DNA from: Thermococcus stetteri
GTDB lineage: Archaea > Methanobacteriota_B > Thermococci > Thermococcales > Thermococcaceae
Direction: 5' to 3'
Assembly (NCBI RefSeq): GCF_017873335.1
Contig: NZ_JAGGKB010000002.1
Coordinates: forward strand, 248,001-312,000
Length of the DNA: 64,000 nucleotides
Part shown: positions 1 through 8,656 of the stretch, one piece after another
How positions within the stretch are numbered: position 1 is the stretch's first letter
Layout: each line of letters opens with the position of its first letter
Notes under the pieces: generated by a model
The model's database searches: none
Told to the model about the DNA's origin: nothing
Seen by the model: only the letters and a program-made list of their open reading frames with translations
Translations under genes and position numbers: made by a program

Positions 1-1103
1 ACCCTGCTGGATACCACAGGATAGAGCTCGAATATCGCCGTGAAGAAAATCGTTATTGAAACTGCTCTCAGTATCATGTCCGCTATGGACGGAACTGAAT
101 CTGGGATTCCCAGAATTAGTGAGGCCGCTATGAGGTACGTGGCTGCGGTTGTCCTGGAGACGCGGAGCATTGAGGAGATCACCTGGACTCCAACCTCGGC
201 AGTCGGCAGTATGCTCGTAAGTCCTGCGAAGAACATGGAGAGGGCTATCAGGATTAGTAAGTATGAATACCCGGAGAGTAAGTCGGGGAGCTCACCCACG
301 AGCTTGATTGCCTGCTCCTCTCCACCGTAAGCGTAGAGGAGGAGCCTCTCTGGACTGCTGGGTGCGATTGCGTAAACGACAGTTAACGTGGCCAGAAGGC
401 TCACGATTACCTGTATCAGTATACCTGTACCGATGATTGTCTTAGCGTTGAAGCGCTCGTTCATAAAGCTCCCGAGCATTATGTAGAAGCCAAAGCCGAG
501 CCCAACACTGTAAAGTGCCCTCTCGGCGGCGGCTCTAACCATTGAAAGGCTCAGTGGTTGCCAGCTGTAGACCATGTGTTTTGCGGTTGCAAGGAATGCC
601 GCTGTTGGCGGTATTTTGACCTTGAAGAGAATGGCGGTGAGTATCGTAACCCCTATGAAGAACAGCGAACCAATGGACATTATCGCGAAGGTCTTTTCCT
701 TTGCCCTCGTTATTATCACGAAGATCAGCGCCAGCATAATTATCTTAGCGATGAGCCTACCAACGGTTCCGGTACCCACGTACGGTCCAAGGAGGATGAG
801 CATGACGTTCGCCGTGTAGTACGAGAGAAACGTTATTATCGTTACTGCGATGGCAAGTATCATCGCTGGTCTCCGGAGGACTTTCCTATACAGCTCGATG
901 AAATAGTAACCAGACTTCATCACCCTCTCCGTTTCAAATATAGCTACTAACGTGAACACCACCAGGAACCCAAGGTGCACCAGGAGACCCATCAGTCCGT
1001 AGTGGAGCCAGAACTGGGGGAACAAACCGATGCTCCCTATACCCGTTGCGAATCCCGCCACGAGGAATATCAAATACAGCGTCCACTTCTGCGTCTCATC
1101 CAT
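1..1103 (-). CDS. NSS/SNF-like sodium-dependent symporter, C-terminus outside window
   Basis: Polytopic inner-membrane carrier, about 367 codons visible; the gene leaves the window at base 1. The start is ATG at 1101-1103, preceded by the strong RBS GGAGGTGAT. TM1 carries an unwound Gly-rich stretch (GFATGIGSIGLFPQFW) like the Na+-site helix of LeuT-fold NSS carriers, and a later helix (ALYSVGLGFGFYIMLGSF) resembles NSS TM6. At least eight hydrophobic segments are visible. By family it should couple Na+ entry to uptake of an amino acid or related solute; the substrate cannot be read. A TATA-like AGTTTTAAGT lies about 45 bases upstream, so it is probably transcribed separately from the phosphorylase gene. 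Divergence from standard NSS motifs leaves another LeuT-fold family possible. Confidence 0.68.
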   Translation of the reverse strand, partial: MDETQKWTLYLIFLVAGFATGIGSIGLFPQFWLHYGLMGLLVHLGFLVVFTLVAIFETERVMKSGYYFIELYRKVLRRPAMILAIAVTIITFLSYYTANVMLILLGPYVGTGTVGRLIAKIIMLALIFVIITRAKEKTFAIMSIGSLFFIGVTILTAILFKVKIPPTAAFLATAKHMVYSWQPLSLSMVRAAAERALYSVGLGFGFYIMLGSFMNERFNAKTIIGTGILIQVIVSLLATLTVVYAIAPSSPERLLLYAYGGEEQAIKLVGELPDLLSGYSYLLILIALSMFFAGLTSILPTAEVGVQVISSMLRVSRTTAATYLIAASLILGIPDSVPSIADMILRAVSITIFFTAIFELYPVVSSR

Positions 1104-1270
1104 TTTATCACCTCCATTGCTGCATCAGAAAGTCCGTTGAGGTAATACTTAAAACTATTGCTCTTGTTAATTTATGTTTCTGGAGACTTTTCGTGTTAGT
1201 TCACACGTCTCGATTCTTGAAAATATGCAAATTGTTATAAAAATTGGAAAATTGGTATGGTGAAAAAGGA

Positions 1271-3763
1271 TTAGTCAAGTCCCTTCCACTTAACCAGACC
1301 AAGTAGGAACTTGTGGGGGAGCTTTTCGTGATGTGGATGGACCCTGACTGCATAGTGCCAGCAGGGGTCGCCTAGGTGCCTTAGGGCGTTGCCCTCGTAG
1401 GTGTAGAGCCACTCGCTCTCTCCAACCTGCTCTGGATGTCTCAGCTCGACGATGTGAGGCTTTTCGATCTCGTAGCCCTGTGTCCTGACGCCGTAGTAGA
1501 GCTCAACTTCAACGTCTTCTGGCCTGAGGCCGTCCAGGTAAATTCTAACCTCGAGTCTGTTGCCTTCGGCCTTCACGTCCCTTATCTCCACTTTGTCCCA
1601 TGAAGATGTAACCCTCTCCTTCCATGCCGCTATCTCCTTCGCACCTCTGTAGTTCTCCTTCGTGAGCCATATGTAGTTGCTCATCGCCTTGGAATAAAAG
1701 CGGTCCATGTACTCCTTCACCATTCTGTGCGTGCTGAAGCGCGGGGCTATGCTCTTTATGCTCTCCTTCATCATGTATATCCATCTCGCCCTGTTCTCGT
1801 AGTACGTCGGAATGACCTCTTCTTCAAGAAGGGTGTAGAGGCTCTCAGCGTCCTTCGGGTCGTCCGCTTCAGTCTCCGGTTCAGTTGTTTCCTCGCCGAT
1901 GACCCAGCCGTTCTTGCCGTTGTAGCCCTCGACCCACCAGCCGTCGTAGATGCTGACGTTCAATACGCCGTTGAGCCCAGCCTTCATACCGCTGGTACCG
2001 CTGGCTTCCATTGGTCTGCGCGGGTTGTTTAGCCATACGTCAACGCCTGCCACCATGAGCCTCGCGCTTCCCATGTCGTAGTTCTCCATCACGAAGATCT
2101 TGCCCCCGAACTCGGGCATCTTGGAGACCTCATAAACCCTCCTGAGGAACTCCTTTCCTCCCTCGTCCATCGGGTGGGCCTTTCCCCCGAAGACGATGTA
2201 AACCGGCCTCTCTGGGTTGTTCACTATCCTCTTCAGCCTCTCTAGATCCGTGAGGGGGAGGGTGGCGCGTTTATACGTGGCAAACCTTCTCGCGAAACCG
2301 ATTATGAGGGCGTTCTCATCTATGGCGGGTATTGGGTCGTCTATCCCTAGCCTCTTGTTCCTCTCTATAGCTTTTCTCCTTAGGAGTTCTATGAACTCCC
2401 TCTTTGCCTGGAGGTGGGCCTCCCACAGCTCTTCGTTTGGAATTCTCTCGACAGCGTACCAGATACCCTCGATGTTAGTGTGCTCTCTCCAAACCTTGCC
2501 GATGTATCTGTCGAAGAGCTTCCTCATCTCGTTGTGCACCCACGTCATTGTGTGGACGCCGTTGGTGATTCCTTCAATTGGTATCTCGTTGAGGGGAACG
2601 CCCGGCCAGAGGTCCTTCCACATCCTCTTGCTGACCTCGGCATGGAGCTTGCTGACTCCGTTGACGTAGCTCGAAGTCCTTATGGCTAAAAGAGTCATGT
2701 TGAGCTGGTCACCTTCCCTTCCGAGCTCCAGAAGCTCGTCCCTTCCGTTGAGGAACTTTGCGAGCCTCTTCCTGACCTCCTCAATCGGGAACCTGTCGTG
2801 CCCGGCAGGAACCGGGGTGTGAGTGGTGAATACGGTTGTCCCCCTCACGATGCTGAGGGCTTCCGTAAAGGTCAGCCCCTCTTCCATGTACCAGGCTATT
2901 CTCTGAAGGTTTGCGAAGGCTGGGTGACCTTCGTTGAGGTGGATGACTCCCGGCTCGATCTCAAGGGCCTTGAGAAGCCTCATCCCACCGATTCCAAGGA
3001 GGATCTCCTGCTTTATTCTCTTGTCCATCTCGGCGTTGTAGAGGTAGTCGCAGATCGTCCTGTCATCTGGGCTGTTCTCGGGGACATCGGTGTCGAGGAG
3101 GTAGAGCTTAACCCTGCCGACGTTTACCTCAAAGGCTCTCGCATAGACGATTCTGTCCTCGATGGGAACTTCGATGCGGAGTGGTTTACCTTCCCTGCCG
3201 AGGACGGGTTTTATTGGCATTTCCTCTGGCTTGTACTCAGGGAAAATCTCCCTCTGCCGGCCTTCGCCGTCTATCTCCTGCCTGAAGTAGCCGTGCTTGT
3301 AGAGGAGGCCTACGGCGATGAACGGAAGGCCCAGATCGCTCGCTGTTTTAACGTGGTCGCCTGCGAGTATTCCAAGGCCGCCGGAATAAATGGGAAGGCT
3401 CTTGCTTATGCCGTACTCCATGCACATATACACTATCGGCTTGTCCCACTTGGGATAGTTGGTTGAGAACCAGGTCGAGCGCGGGTTCATGTAGGCGTTG
3501 AACTGCTCCATGACCAGCTCGTAGAGGTTCATGAAGTCGTCGTCGTGAAGAAGTTCCTTAAAGCGCTCTTCTGGAGTGTCGAGAAGCAACTTGACGGGGT
3601 TTTTGTACTCCCTCCAGTGCTCTGGGTCGATGTACTCCCAGAGCTTTGTGGCCCTCCTGTTCCAGCTCCACCAGTAGTTGTAGGCTAATTCGACGAGGTC
3701 TCCGAGTAGATACGGAAGCTTCTTTCTTATTTCATCCTCAACGGCGTTCGAAACGTTCACCAT
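1271..3763 (-). CDS. glgP: Maltodextrin (alpha-glucan) phosphorylase, GT35
   Basis: Cytosolic PLP enzyme that releases glucose 1-phosphate from the non-reducing ends of maltodextrins with phosphate. The 830 residues fit the short archaeal/bacterial alpha-glucan phosphorylases. The PLP-lysine motif EASGTSGMKAG is near the C-terminal third (Lys about 594), inside the conserved stretch running from WLNNPRRPMEASG. Alternative starts exist at 3769 and 3772; 3763 is preferred because GGTGAT sits just upstream of it. The promoter has ACTTTTTAAC at about 3811-3820 and a sugar-type operator between TATA and start. It lies downstream of pckA on the same strand but has its own promoter. Known thermococcal orthologues serve starch/maltose catabolism. 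Confidence 0.96.
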   Translation of the reverse strand: MVNVSNAVEDEIRKKLPYLLGDLVELAYNYWWSWNRRATKLWEYIDPEHWREYKNPVKLLLDTPEERFKELLHDDDFMNLYELVMEQFNAYMNPRSTWFSTNYPKWDKPIVYMCMEYGISKSLPIYSGGLGILAGDHVKTASDLGLPFIAVGLLYKHGYFRQEIDGEGRQREIFPEYKPEEMPIKPVLGREGKPLRIEVPIEDRIVYARAFEVNVGRVKLYLLDTDVPENSPDDRTICDYLYNAEMDKRIKQEILLGIGGMRLLKALEIEPGVIHLNEGHPAFANLQRIAWYMEEGLTFTEALSIVRGTTVFTTHTPVPAGHDRFPIEEVRKRLAKFLNGRDELLELGREGDQLNMTLLAIRTSSYVNGVSKLHAEVSKRMWKDLWPGVPLNEIPIEGITNGVHTMTWVHNEMRKLFDRYIGKVWREHTNIEGIWYAVERIPNEELWEAHLQAKREFIELLRRKAIERNKRLGIDDPIPAIDENALIIGFARRFATYKRATLPLTDLERLKRIVNNPERPVYIVFGGKAHPMDEGGKEFLRRVYEVSKMPEFGGKIFVMENYDMGSARLMVAGVDVWLNNPRRPMEASGTSGMKAGLNGVLNVSIYDGWWVEGYNGKNGWVIGEETTEPETEADDPKDAESLYTLLEEEVIPTYYENRARWIYMMKESIKSIAPRFSTHRMVKEYMDRFYSKAMSNYIWLTKENYRGAKEIAAWKERVTSSWDKVEIRDVKAEGNRLEVRIYLDGLRPEDVEVELYYGVRTQGYEIEKPHIVELRHPEQVGESEWLYTYEGNALRHLGDPCWHYAVRVHPHHEKLPHKFLLGLVKWKGLD

Positions 3764-3777
3764 GGCCATCACCCGTG

Positions 3778-3794
3778 TATCATCATCGGTGATA
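3778..3794 (-). promoter_or_regulatory. Thermococcales glycolytic motif (TGM) before glgP
   Basis: Read on the coding strand the site is TATCAC-CGATG-ATGATA, one mismatch from TATCAC-N5-GTGATA, the operator of the TrmB-like sugar regulator Tgr/TrmBL1. It lies downstream of the TATA box and upstream of the start codon, the position reported for repression of glycolytic genes when maltooligosaccharide is absent. The placement fits a maltodextrin phosphorylase. Confidence 0.8.
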
Positions 3795-3859
3795 CCAGAT
3801 GGAAAGAGGAGTTAAAAAGTCTTGCCGCTCGGCAGATGACGAAAAAAGGGAGAAAAGGG

Positions 3860-5731
3860 TCACTCGTCCTCAAAGACGAACGGGCTTATGTAGTCCCCGT
3901 ATTTCTCTCTGGCCTCAAGAAGCCTCTTTCTTTCCTCTTCGAGAACCTTGAAAAGCTCCTCTGGAACGTTGTCGAGCTTCCTGTAGATCTCTTCTATCCT
4001 GTCTATCTTCGCCAGTAGCTCGGGAACCCTTATCTTGAACTGCCTCTCGTAGTCCTCCTTCGTGTACTCCTTGTTGAGGACGTCCTTGAAGAGCTTGACG
4101 AGGTCTTTGTACTTCGGGATGTAGCCAATGGGGGTTTCTATCGCATCAACGTCACCGTGTACGCGAAGCTCCATCCACTTGAGCCAGACGGCCTTGTCGA
4201 GCTTGTGGTTGAGCCACACGCCGTTCTCGCGGAGGAAGTAGTTGACGGCGAATATCTTTGGAGTCATCTTGAGCTTTCTTCCGAACTCCAAGTAGTTTCT
4301 TAGGTAGTCCCCGAGGTGGACGCTCATGAAGTCGAGGATCGCCATCGGGTTGAAGGCTCTAACCCCCTCCTTGCCGAGGGTCGCCGCGGTGGTCTCGCTC
4401 TCAAGCGATGCACCCATCGTTATGACGCCGTGCTCCCAGCTGAAGGCTTCCCTTACCGGTGGCCAGGTATCGGCGTCCCTGCCTCCGAATATCATGCCGC
4501 CAACTTCCACACCGCACGGGTTCTCTAGGGCTTCGAGGTCGGCGTTGGGGAAGTGTTCAAGAGAAACGGTGAAGCGTGCGTTCTTGTGGCTCGGCGGTAT
4601 CTCGTTGCCTTCCGCGTCCTTTTTGCCCCTCCACCACTTTCCGCTGTGGTTCTCGCCTTCGTCGGGAATGTCTATGCCCATGTCGTTCCAGTAGGGCTTC
4701 CCATCGTTGACGAGGACGTTGGAGAATATTACCTCAACTGGAGAGTGGAGGACCTGCCAGATTATCGGGTCGTCCTCAGGGTTTACGCCCTGGATTATTC
4801 CGAATACACCCTTCTCGACGTTCGCTCCTCTAGCAACTCCGTTAACCGGGAGGATGAAGGTCAGGTCGTCGCCGACGATGTTCTCCCAGGGTATCATGGC
4901 CGTTGAGGTCTTTCCGCACATGCTAGGATAGGCACCGGTGAAGTAGGTCTTCCTGCCGTGCGGGCCGTTCACGCGCATGAGGAACATGTGCTCGCTCAGC
5001 CAGCCCTCTTCAACGGCCCTCTTGATTGTGAGCCTGAAGGCGAGCTTCTTCAGGCCGATGGTGTTCCCGCCGTACTGGGTGTTGACGGAATAGACGGTTT
5101 CATCCTCAAGGTCGATGTAGATCCTCCTCTTATCGAGGTTCTTGCTGGTTTTTCTCTCGTCAAGCTCTCCAGCGGAGTGGACGAAGCGGAAGAAGCGCGC
5201 CTCTCTTCCCAGCCTCTTGAACTCCTCGTAGCCCTTCCTGTAGAGGATGAACTCTGAGTGGGCGACGTAAGCAGAGTCGGTGAGCTGAACCGCTGGAATC
5301 GTGAATATCGAGTTCTTGGGCCCGAGGACGAAGAAGCACACGAAGAGCTCCTTGCCCTTCATCATGCCCTTCATAAGCTCGCGTATCTCCTTAAGGCCTT
5401 CCTCCCTGTCCTTGGTGTTCAAGTATGGAAGGGGCTTTCCTCCGGGGGTGAGGATTGCAGTATTTGCTTTATCCCTCGCCTGGTCGTAGTAGTTGTCGTA
5501 GTGGACCGTGTGGTTCGGCATCTCCAGCATCTTTTCCTCGCCGTAGTAGAGGGCCTTCCAGCGGACGTACTGCTCGTCTTCAGGGCTGTCCGTGCAGACA
5601 AAAACCTTATCTGGTTCGAGCCACTCAATCCAGTCCGCAAGGAACTCGTGTAGTTCGGGGTTGTCTATGGCCTTGATTTTTTCAAACTGTTCCTTGTCAA
5701 GGAGCTTTTCAAGCCTTTCAAGGGCGTTCAT
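3860..5731 (-). CDS. pckA: Phosphoenolpyruvate carboxykinase (GTP)
   Basis: Interconverts oxaloacetate + GTP and PEP + CO2 + GDP in the cytosol, linking C4 acids and the glycolytic/gluconeogenic PEP pool. At 623 residues it is the GTP-type enzyme. It shows the kinase-1a P-loop PSMCGKTSTAM (Cys about 272, Lys about 274) and, further on, GGRDADTWPPV and the ENHSGKWWRGK region typical of GTP-PEPCK. The start ATG follows GGAGGCGGTATC. Promoter candidates are ATTTTAATAC near 5761-5770 and ACTTAAACC near 5784-5792. No convincing TGM was seen directly at this promoter, although a TGM-like site lies in the shared divergent region at 5853-5869. Together with ppsA at 38-40 kb it sets PEP flux. Confidence 0.97.
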   Translation of the reverse strand: MNALERLEKLLDKEQFEKIKAIDNPELHEFLADWIEWLEPDKVFVCTDSPEDEQYVRWKALYYGEEKMLEMPNHTVHYDNYYDQARDKANTAILTPGGKPLPYLNTKDREEGLKEIRELMKGMMKGKELFVCFFVLGPKNSIFTIPAVQLTDSAYVAHSEFILYRKGYEEFKRLGREARFFRFVHSAGELDERKTSKNLDKRRIYIDLEDETVYSVNTQYGGNTIGLKKLAFRLTIKRAVEEGWLSEHMFLMRVNGPHGRKTYFTGAYPSMCGKTSTAMIPWENIVGDDLTFILPVNGVARGANVEKGVFGIIQGVNPEDDPIIWQVLHSPVEVIFSNVLVNDGKPYWNDMGIDIPDEGENHSGKWWRGKKDAEGNEIPPSHKNARFTVSLEHFPNADLEALENPCGVEVGGMIFGGRDADTWPPVREAFSWEHGVITMGASLESETTAATLGKEGVRAFNPMAILDFMSVHLGDYLRNYLEFGRKLKMTPKIFAVNYFLRENGVWLNHKLDKAVWLKWMELRVHGDVDAIETPIGYIPKYKDLVKLFKDVLNKEYTKEDYERQFKIRVPELLAKIDRIEEIYRKLDNVPEELFKVLEEERKRLLEAREKYGDYISPFVFEDE

Positions 5732-5852
5732 GATACCGCCTCCAGAGGGGATGCCCCAATGTATTAAAATAGTTTGCCGGTAGGTTTAAGTACTCTAACG
5801 GATAAATGCGGACATCGAAAGCTACCGATAACCTCAAAAATTGGGTAGTTTT

Positions 5853-5869
5853 AAACACTCATGGTGATA
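5853..5869 (+). promoter_or_regulatory. TGM-like operator before the phosphohexomutase-like gene
   Basis: AAACAC-TCATG-GTGATA has one perfect half-site (GTGATA) and one 4/6 half-site with the correct N5 spacing. It overlaps the downstream edge of a TATA-like GTTTTAAAC (5848-5856), so binding should block the rightward promoter. It may also influence pckA, transcribed away on the other strand. The match is weaker than at glgP. Confidence 0.5.
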
Positions 5870-5885
5870 CATGGAGGTGGAAGAA

Positions 5886-6596
5886 GTGGAGCTATACTAC
5901 TCCGAAAAGTTCAATCCCGAGGAACTTGCCCTTCTGGGAAGGGCTATTGGTACCGTGGCCCAGGGAACGGTAATAGTCGGTAGGGATGGCAGGGCGATAT
6001 CAAGGTATGGGAAGCGTGCTATGGTCGTCGGCATAGTCAGTACTGGCTCAACGATAATGGACGTTAGGCTCATCCCGCTGATAGCTCTCAAGGACTTCGC
6101 CCACACCAAGGGAATGCCCTTGGCCTACGTTTACTATCATGGGGGCGTTAGAGTTGAGATAAACGGCCTGGACATTGACGAGGTTGAGGCAATTTTGAAG
6201 AGCAGGAGCTTTATAGAAGCCCACCCGAACGATATAGGTGCCACCGTTTATTATCCAAACGCCCTCGATGACTTCCTCCACGATCTCTTCAAGCACTACA
6301 ATTTTAAGATAGGTGGAAAGGCCCTTGTGGATGCTATGAACACCCCGGCGGTGCTCTTCTTCCCAAGGCTCAGCGAGCACTTCGGCTTTGAGGCTGAGCT
6401 TATAAACGACATGATGACCAGCTACATCCCGCCAAAGCCAAAGGAGGTCTTCCTCCACAAGCTGAACAAAGGCGACTACACCTTTGGCCTGCGCTTCAGG
6501 CCGGATGGAATCGCCGAGTTCTACAAAGACGGCGAGGAGAAGACGTTCGCGAGTATGTGGTCCCTCTTCGACTACCTCAAGAGAGTCTTCAAGTGA
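5886..6596 (+). CDS. Half-length phosphohexomutase-like protein lacking catalytic motifs
   Basis: About 236 residues. It resembles the first two domains of phosphomannomutase/phosphoglucosamine mutase: VIVGRDGRA near the N-terminus, then GIVSTGSTIMD, then a domain-2-like KALVDAMNTPAVLFFPRL. The full family is about 450 residues. The phosphoserine loop (normally TASHNP) reads YVYYHGGVRVE here, with no Ser, and the metal site (normally DGDADR) reads RFRPDGI, so phosphotransfer chemistry looks impossible. GTG 5886 is preferred because GGAGGTGG at 5873-5880 is correctly spaced; in-frame ATG 5871 is the alternative. It is divergent from pckA behind a TGM-like operator. A regulatory or sugar-phosphate-sensing role is only inferred. 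Confidence 0.72.
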   Translation: MELYYSEKFNPEELALLGRAIGTVAQGTVIVGRDGRAISRYGKRAMVVGIVSTGSTIMDVRLIPLIALKDFAHTKGMPLAYVYYHGGVRVEINGLDIDEVEAILKSRSFIEAHPNDIGATVYYPNALDDFLHDLFKHYNFKIGGKALVDAMNTPAVLFFPRLSEHFGFEAELINDMMTSYIPPKPKEVFLHKLNKGDYTFGLRFRPDGIAEFYKDGEEKTFASMWSLFDYLKRVFK

Positions 6597-6659
6597 GGGC
6601 GGCAGTTTTATAAGAGCTGCCCTCCTTTCCCATCTGTCCTAATTTTGGGGGTGACACTG

Positions 6660-7277
6660 ATGTTCATCGTACTCGAGGGAATAGACGGCGCTGGCAAGTC
6701 CACGCAGGCAAGACTCCTGGCAGAATGGTTCGAGGACAGGGGATACGAAGTTGTCCTGACAAAAGAGCCGACGGATACTCCTTTTGGAAAGCTCATAAGG
6801 AGACTCGTTCTCACTGGTGGTAGAGAGGGAATAATAGACGGGGCTAAAATAAGCCACGAGGCGGAGGCGCTCCTCTTCGCCGCCGATAGGGCCGAGCATG
6901 TTGACAAGCTGATAAGGCCTTCGCTTGACGCTGGAAAGGTCGTCATATCCGACCGATACTTCTATTCCTCCCTCGCATACCAGTGGGCGAGGGGCCTTGA
7001 CCTTGAGTGGCTCATAGACCTCAACCGCTTTGCTGTGAAGCCTGACATAGTTTTTCTCCTCGACCTTCCAGTAAAGGAGAGCATGAACAGGATAAGAAGC
7101 AGAAAGGTGAAGAGCGAGTTCGACAAGATATTCGAGCTTCAGAGAAAGGTCAGGGAGAACTACCTAAAGCTGGCCGAGATGTTCCCTGAAATGAAGATAA
7201 TCAACGCGATGGAGGACGTTGAGACTGTCCATAATCAGATAATCGCGCTCATTGAAACGCTCCTTGGAGAAAAGTGA
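6660..7277 (+). CDS. tmk: Thymidylate (dTMP) kinase
   Basis: Phosphorylates dTMP to dTDP with ATP in DNA precursor synthesis. The 205-residue protein opens with the P-loop [15 protein letters not shown] (Gly-Lys-Ser-Thr at about residues 12-15), then the [11 protein letters not shown] motif of TMP kinases and a lid-like region around [13 protein letters not shown] 6660 is chosen over an in-frame TTG at 6645 because GGGGGTGA lies 5 bases upstream. It starts 63 bases after the phosphohexomutase-like gene, so it may be partly co-transcribed. No oddities are seen. Confidence 0.95.
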   Translation: MFIVLEGIDGAGKSTQARLLAEWFEDRGYEVVLTKEPTDTPFGKLIRRLVLTGGREGIIDGAKISHEAEALLFAADRAEHVDKLIRPSLDAGKVVISDRYFYSSLAYQWARGLDLEWLIDLNRFAVKPDIVFLLDLPVKESMNRIRSRKVKSEFDKIFELQRKVRENYLKLAEMFPEMKIINAMEDVETVHNQIIALIETLLGEK

Positions 7278-7385
7278 GGGGTCGGCCAGTGCCAGTCTCT
7301 TCATCCTGTCATCCGACCGGTAAACGCTCTTCATCCCCCATTGAAGTTCCGGTTGCTTTTTAAAAGGGTTCCCTCCAACTCTTCT

Positions 7386-7445
7386 CGGCCGATGACGAGC
7401 GTTAGCCACGCTGACCGGTGAGGAAAAGAGGGTTAGCCGAGGCCG
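7386..7445 (+). ncRNA. Candidate C/D box guide sRNA with variant boxes
   Basis: Boxes in order are C ATGACGA (7392-7398), a 12-nt guide, D' CTGA (7411-7414), a 3-nt spacer, C' GTGAGGA (7418-7424), a 12-nt guide, and D CCGA (7437-7440). A terminal stem CGGCC (7386-7390)/GGCCG (7441-7445) closes it. The two 12-nt guides match the archaeal spacing rule exactly. A TATA-like CTTTTTAAAAGG is centred about 25 bases before 7386, placing the transcription start on the stem. Three of the four boxes deviate by one base; the C and D changes fall at the two positions that normally form the U-U pair of the kink-turn. Family rules put 2'-O-methylation at the base paired to the fifth nucleotide before D/D'. 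Targets were not identified. Confidence 0.6.
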
Positions 7446-7504
7446 TTCTGAACCGCAGAGCTCCCCCAGGTTTTTATATCCTCTGGGGATGGCTCTTAGT
7501 GTAG

Positions 7505-7744
7505 GTGAGACGATTGAGAACTATCGAGATTATTAGTCAAGCCTGAAAGGGAGTAGAGGTTGTTTTCGTTAATCCCTCTTATACTTCCTCCCTGTGCCAA
7601 GTGTGTGGGGGTAAACTAAGCCCGAATGGGGCAGGTCTTTTTGAGGAGGATAGGGATGTTGTTGGGAACTGGAATATTCGTTTGAGGGCCCTCTCTGTTC
7701 CCCAAAAGCCAGCCAATGACAAGGGGCTGAAAGGTTGGTCGTAA
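7505..7744 (+). pseudogene. TnpB (IS200/IS605-type OrfB) C-terminal relic
   Basis: One frame reads VRRLRTIEII..., then a TGA, then KGVEVVFVNPSYTSSLC, CQVCGGKLSPNG, and DRDVVGNWNIRLRAL, ending in TAA. This is the C-terminal RuvC/zinc-knuckle part of TnpB. The first Cys pair and the RuvC-III Asp remain. The second Cys pair normally found between SPNG and DRD is missing (GLFEE joins them), and the reading frame is interrupted near 7544. No N-terminal part and no right-end hairpin were seen, so it is a dead fragment. A TATA-like TTTTTATATCC at 7470-7481 and a GGTGAGA upstream may be chance. Confidence 0.75.
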
Positions 7745-7810
7745 CGACATTTACAAACTTCACACAAGTTATGGCTAACCAGAACGGGACTCCAGTAGTT
7801 TTTGTCCTCC

Positions 7811-8599
7811 CTATTCTCTTTGTACAAACTGAAGGAACTCCCTGAGAAACTTCAGTCCCACCCCATGGTTTACGGCCTTTGGATGAATTGATAAGTAGAA
7901 GGTACCCCTACATTTCTTATAGTCGTGTTTAGCTTTCTCCAGTGCTAACTTAAGAGCAATGCTCGAATCCGACAAGTACCAGGTGTACTCCCTGTTCATG
8001 ATTTTGTGCGGCCTCCCTTGAGGAGTGTACAAGCTGTCCTTGGTTATTACGCTCAGGTTATGGGAGAGCACTACCTTAAGGGCGTCCTCTGATATGGCAT
8101 AGTTTGGTGGTATGAAGTAACTTGGTGAAAAATTCAGGGCTTTTAATGACTCCAGGCCAAGCTCCAGCTTTTTGCGCGCAGTTTCCGCGTCGCAATCAAA
8201 CTCTCTGTACTCGTGTGTGTACCCGTGGAGCTCTATGTGATAGCCGTTAGCCCGAGACTCCTTCAGAAATTTCACGAAGTCGGGGTAATCCTCTATGGGA
8301 TGATTGTCAGCGTGGTTTGGGATTACAAAAAGGTACGTGCTGTTCTCCATGCCGTATTCGCTGATTATCTCGGTTATTTCCTTCAGGTCTTTAAGATAAA
8401 CGGGGCTTACATCGTGAATTAGGATAACAAGTTGGCATTGGCTGGAAACGCCGTTGGACGTGTTAGTATGAACCTCTAAAACACTATCGTTTCGTATTAG
8501 GGATAGATCTGGCGAGTAATATTCCTGAATCTTGTGCAGAAAAATACCTGCTCCTATTGTCAGGATAAGTACTGCCATTATTGCCGACAATTTTTTCAT
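7811..8599 (-). CDS. DUF2334 polysaccharide-deacetylase-like protein, membrane-anchored
   Basis: 262 residues with an N-terminal hydrophobic signal/anchor (about residues 5-21), so the catalytic domain should face outside. The motifs LVILIHDVSP (metal-binding Asp region), HIELHGYTHEY (two His) and FIPPNYAISEDAL fit the NodB-like fold of DUF2334, related to polysaccharide deacetylases. ATG 8599 is preferred over in-frame 8632 because a TATA-like TTTTAAA lies about 24 bases upstream, giving a nearly leaderless mRNA. The substrate is unknown; deacetylation or trimming of surface glycans is inference. It is downstream of the alpha/beta hydrolase gene but has its own promoter. Confidence 0.75.
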   Translation of the reverse strand: MKKLSAIMAVLILTIGAGIFLHKIQEYYSPDLSLIRNDSVLEVHTNTSNGVSSQCQLVILIHDVSPVYLKDLKEITEIISEYGMENSTYLFVIPNHADNHPIEDYPDFVKFLKESRANGYHIELHGYTHEYREFDCDAETARKKLELGLESLKALNFSPSYFIPPNYAISEDALKVVLSHNLSVITKDSLYTPQGRPHKIMNREYTWYLSDSSIALKLALEKAKHDYKKCRGTFYLSIHPKAVNHGVGLKFLREFLQFVQRE

Positions 8600-8656
8600 G
8601 GGTATATTGGGGGTGTTCCCCTTTAAAAGCATTACTACAAAACCAAAAAATATTAT

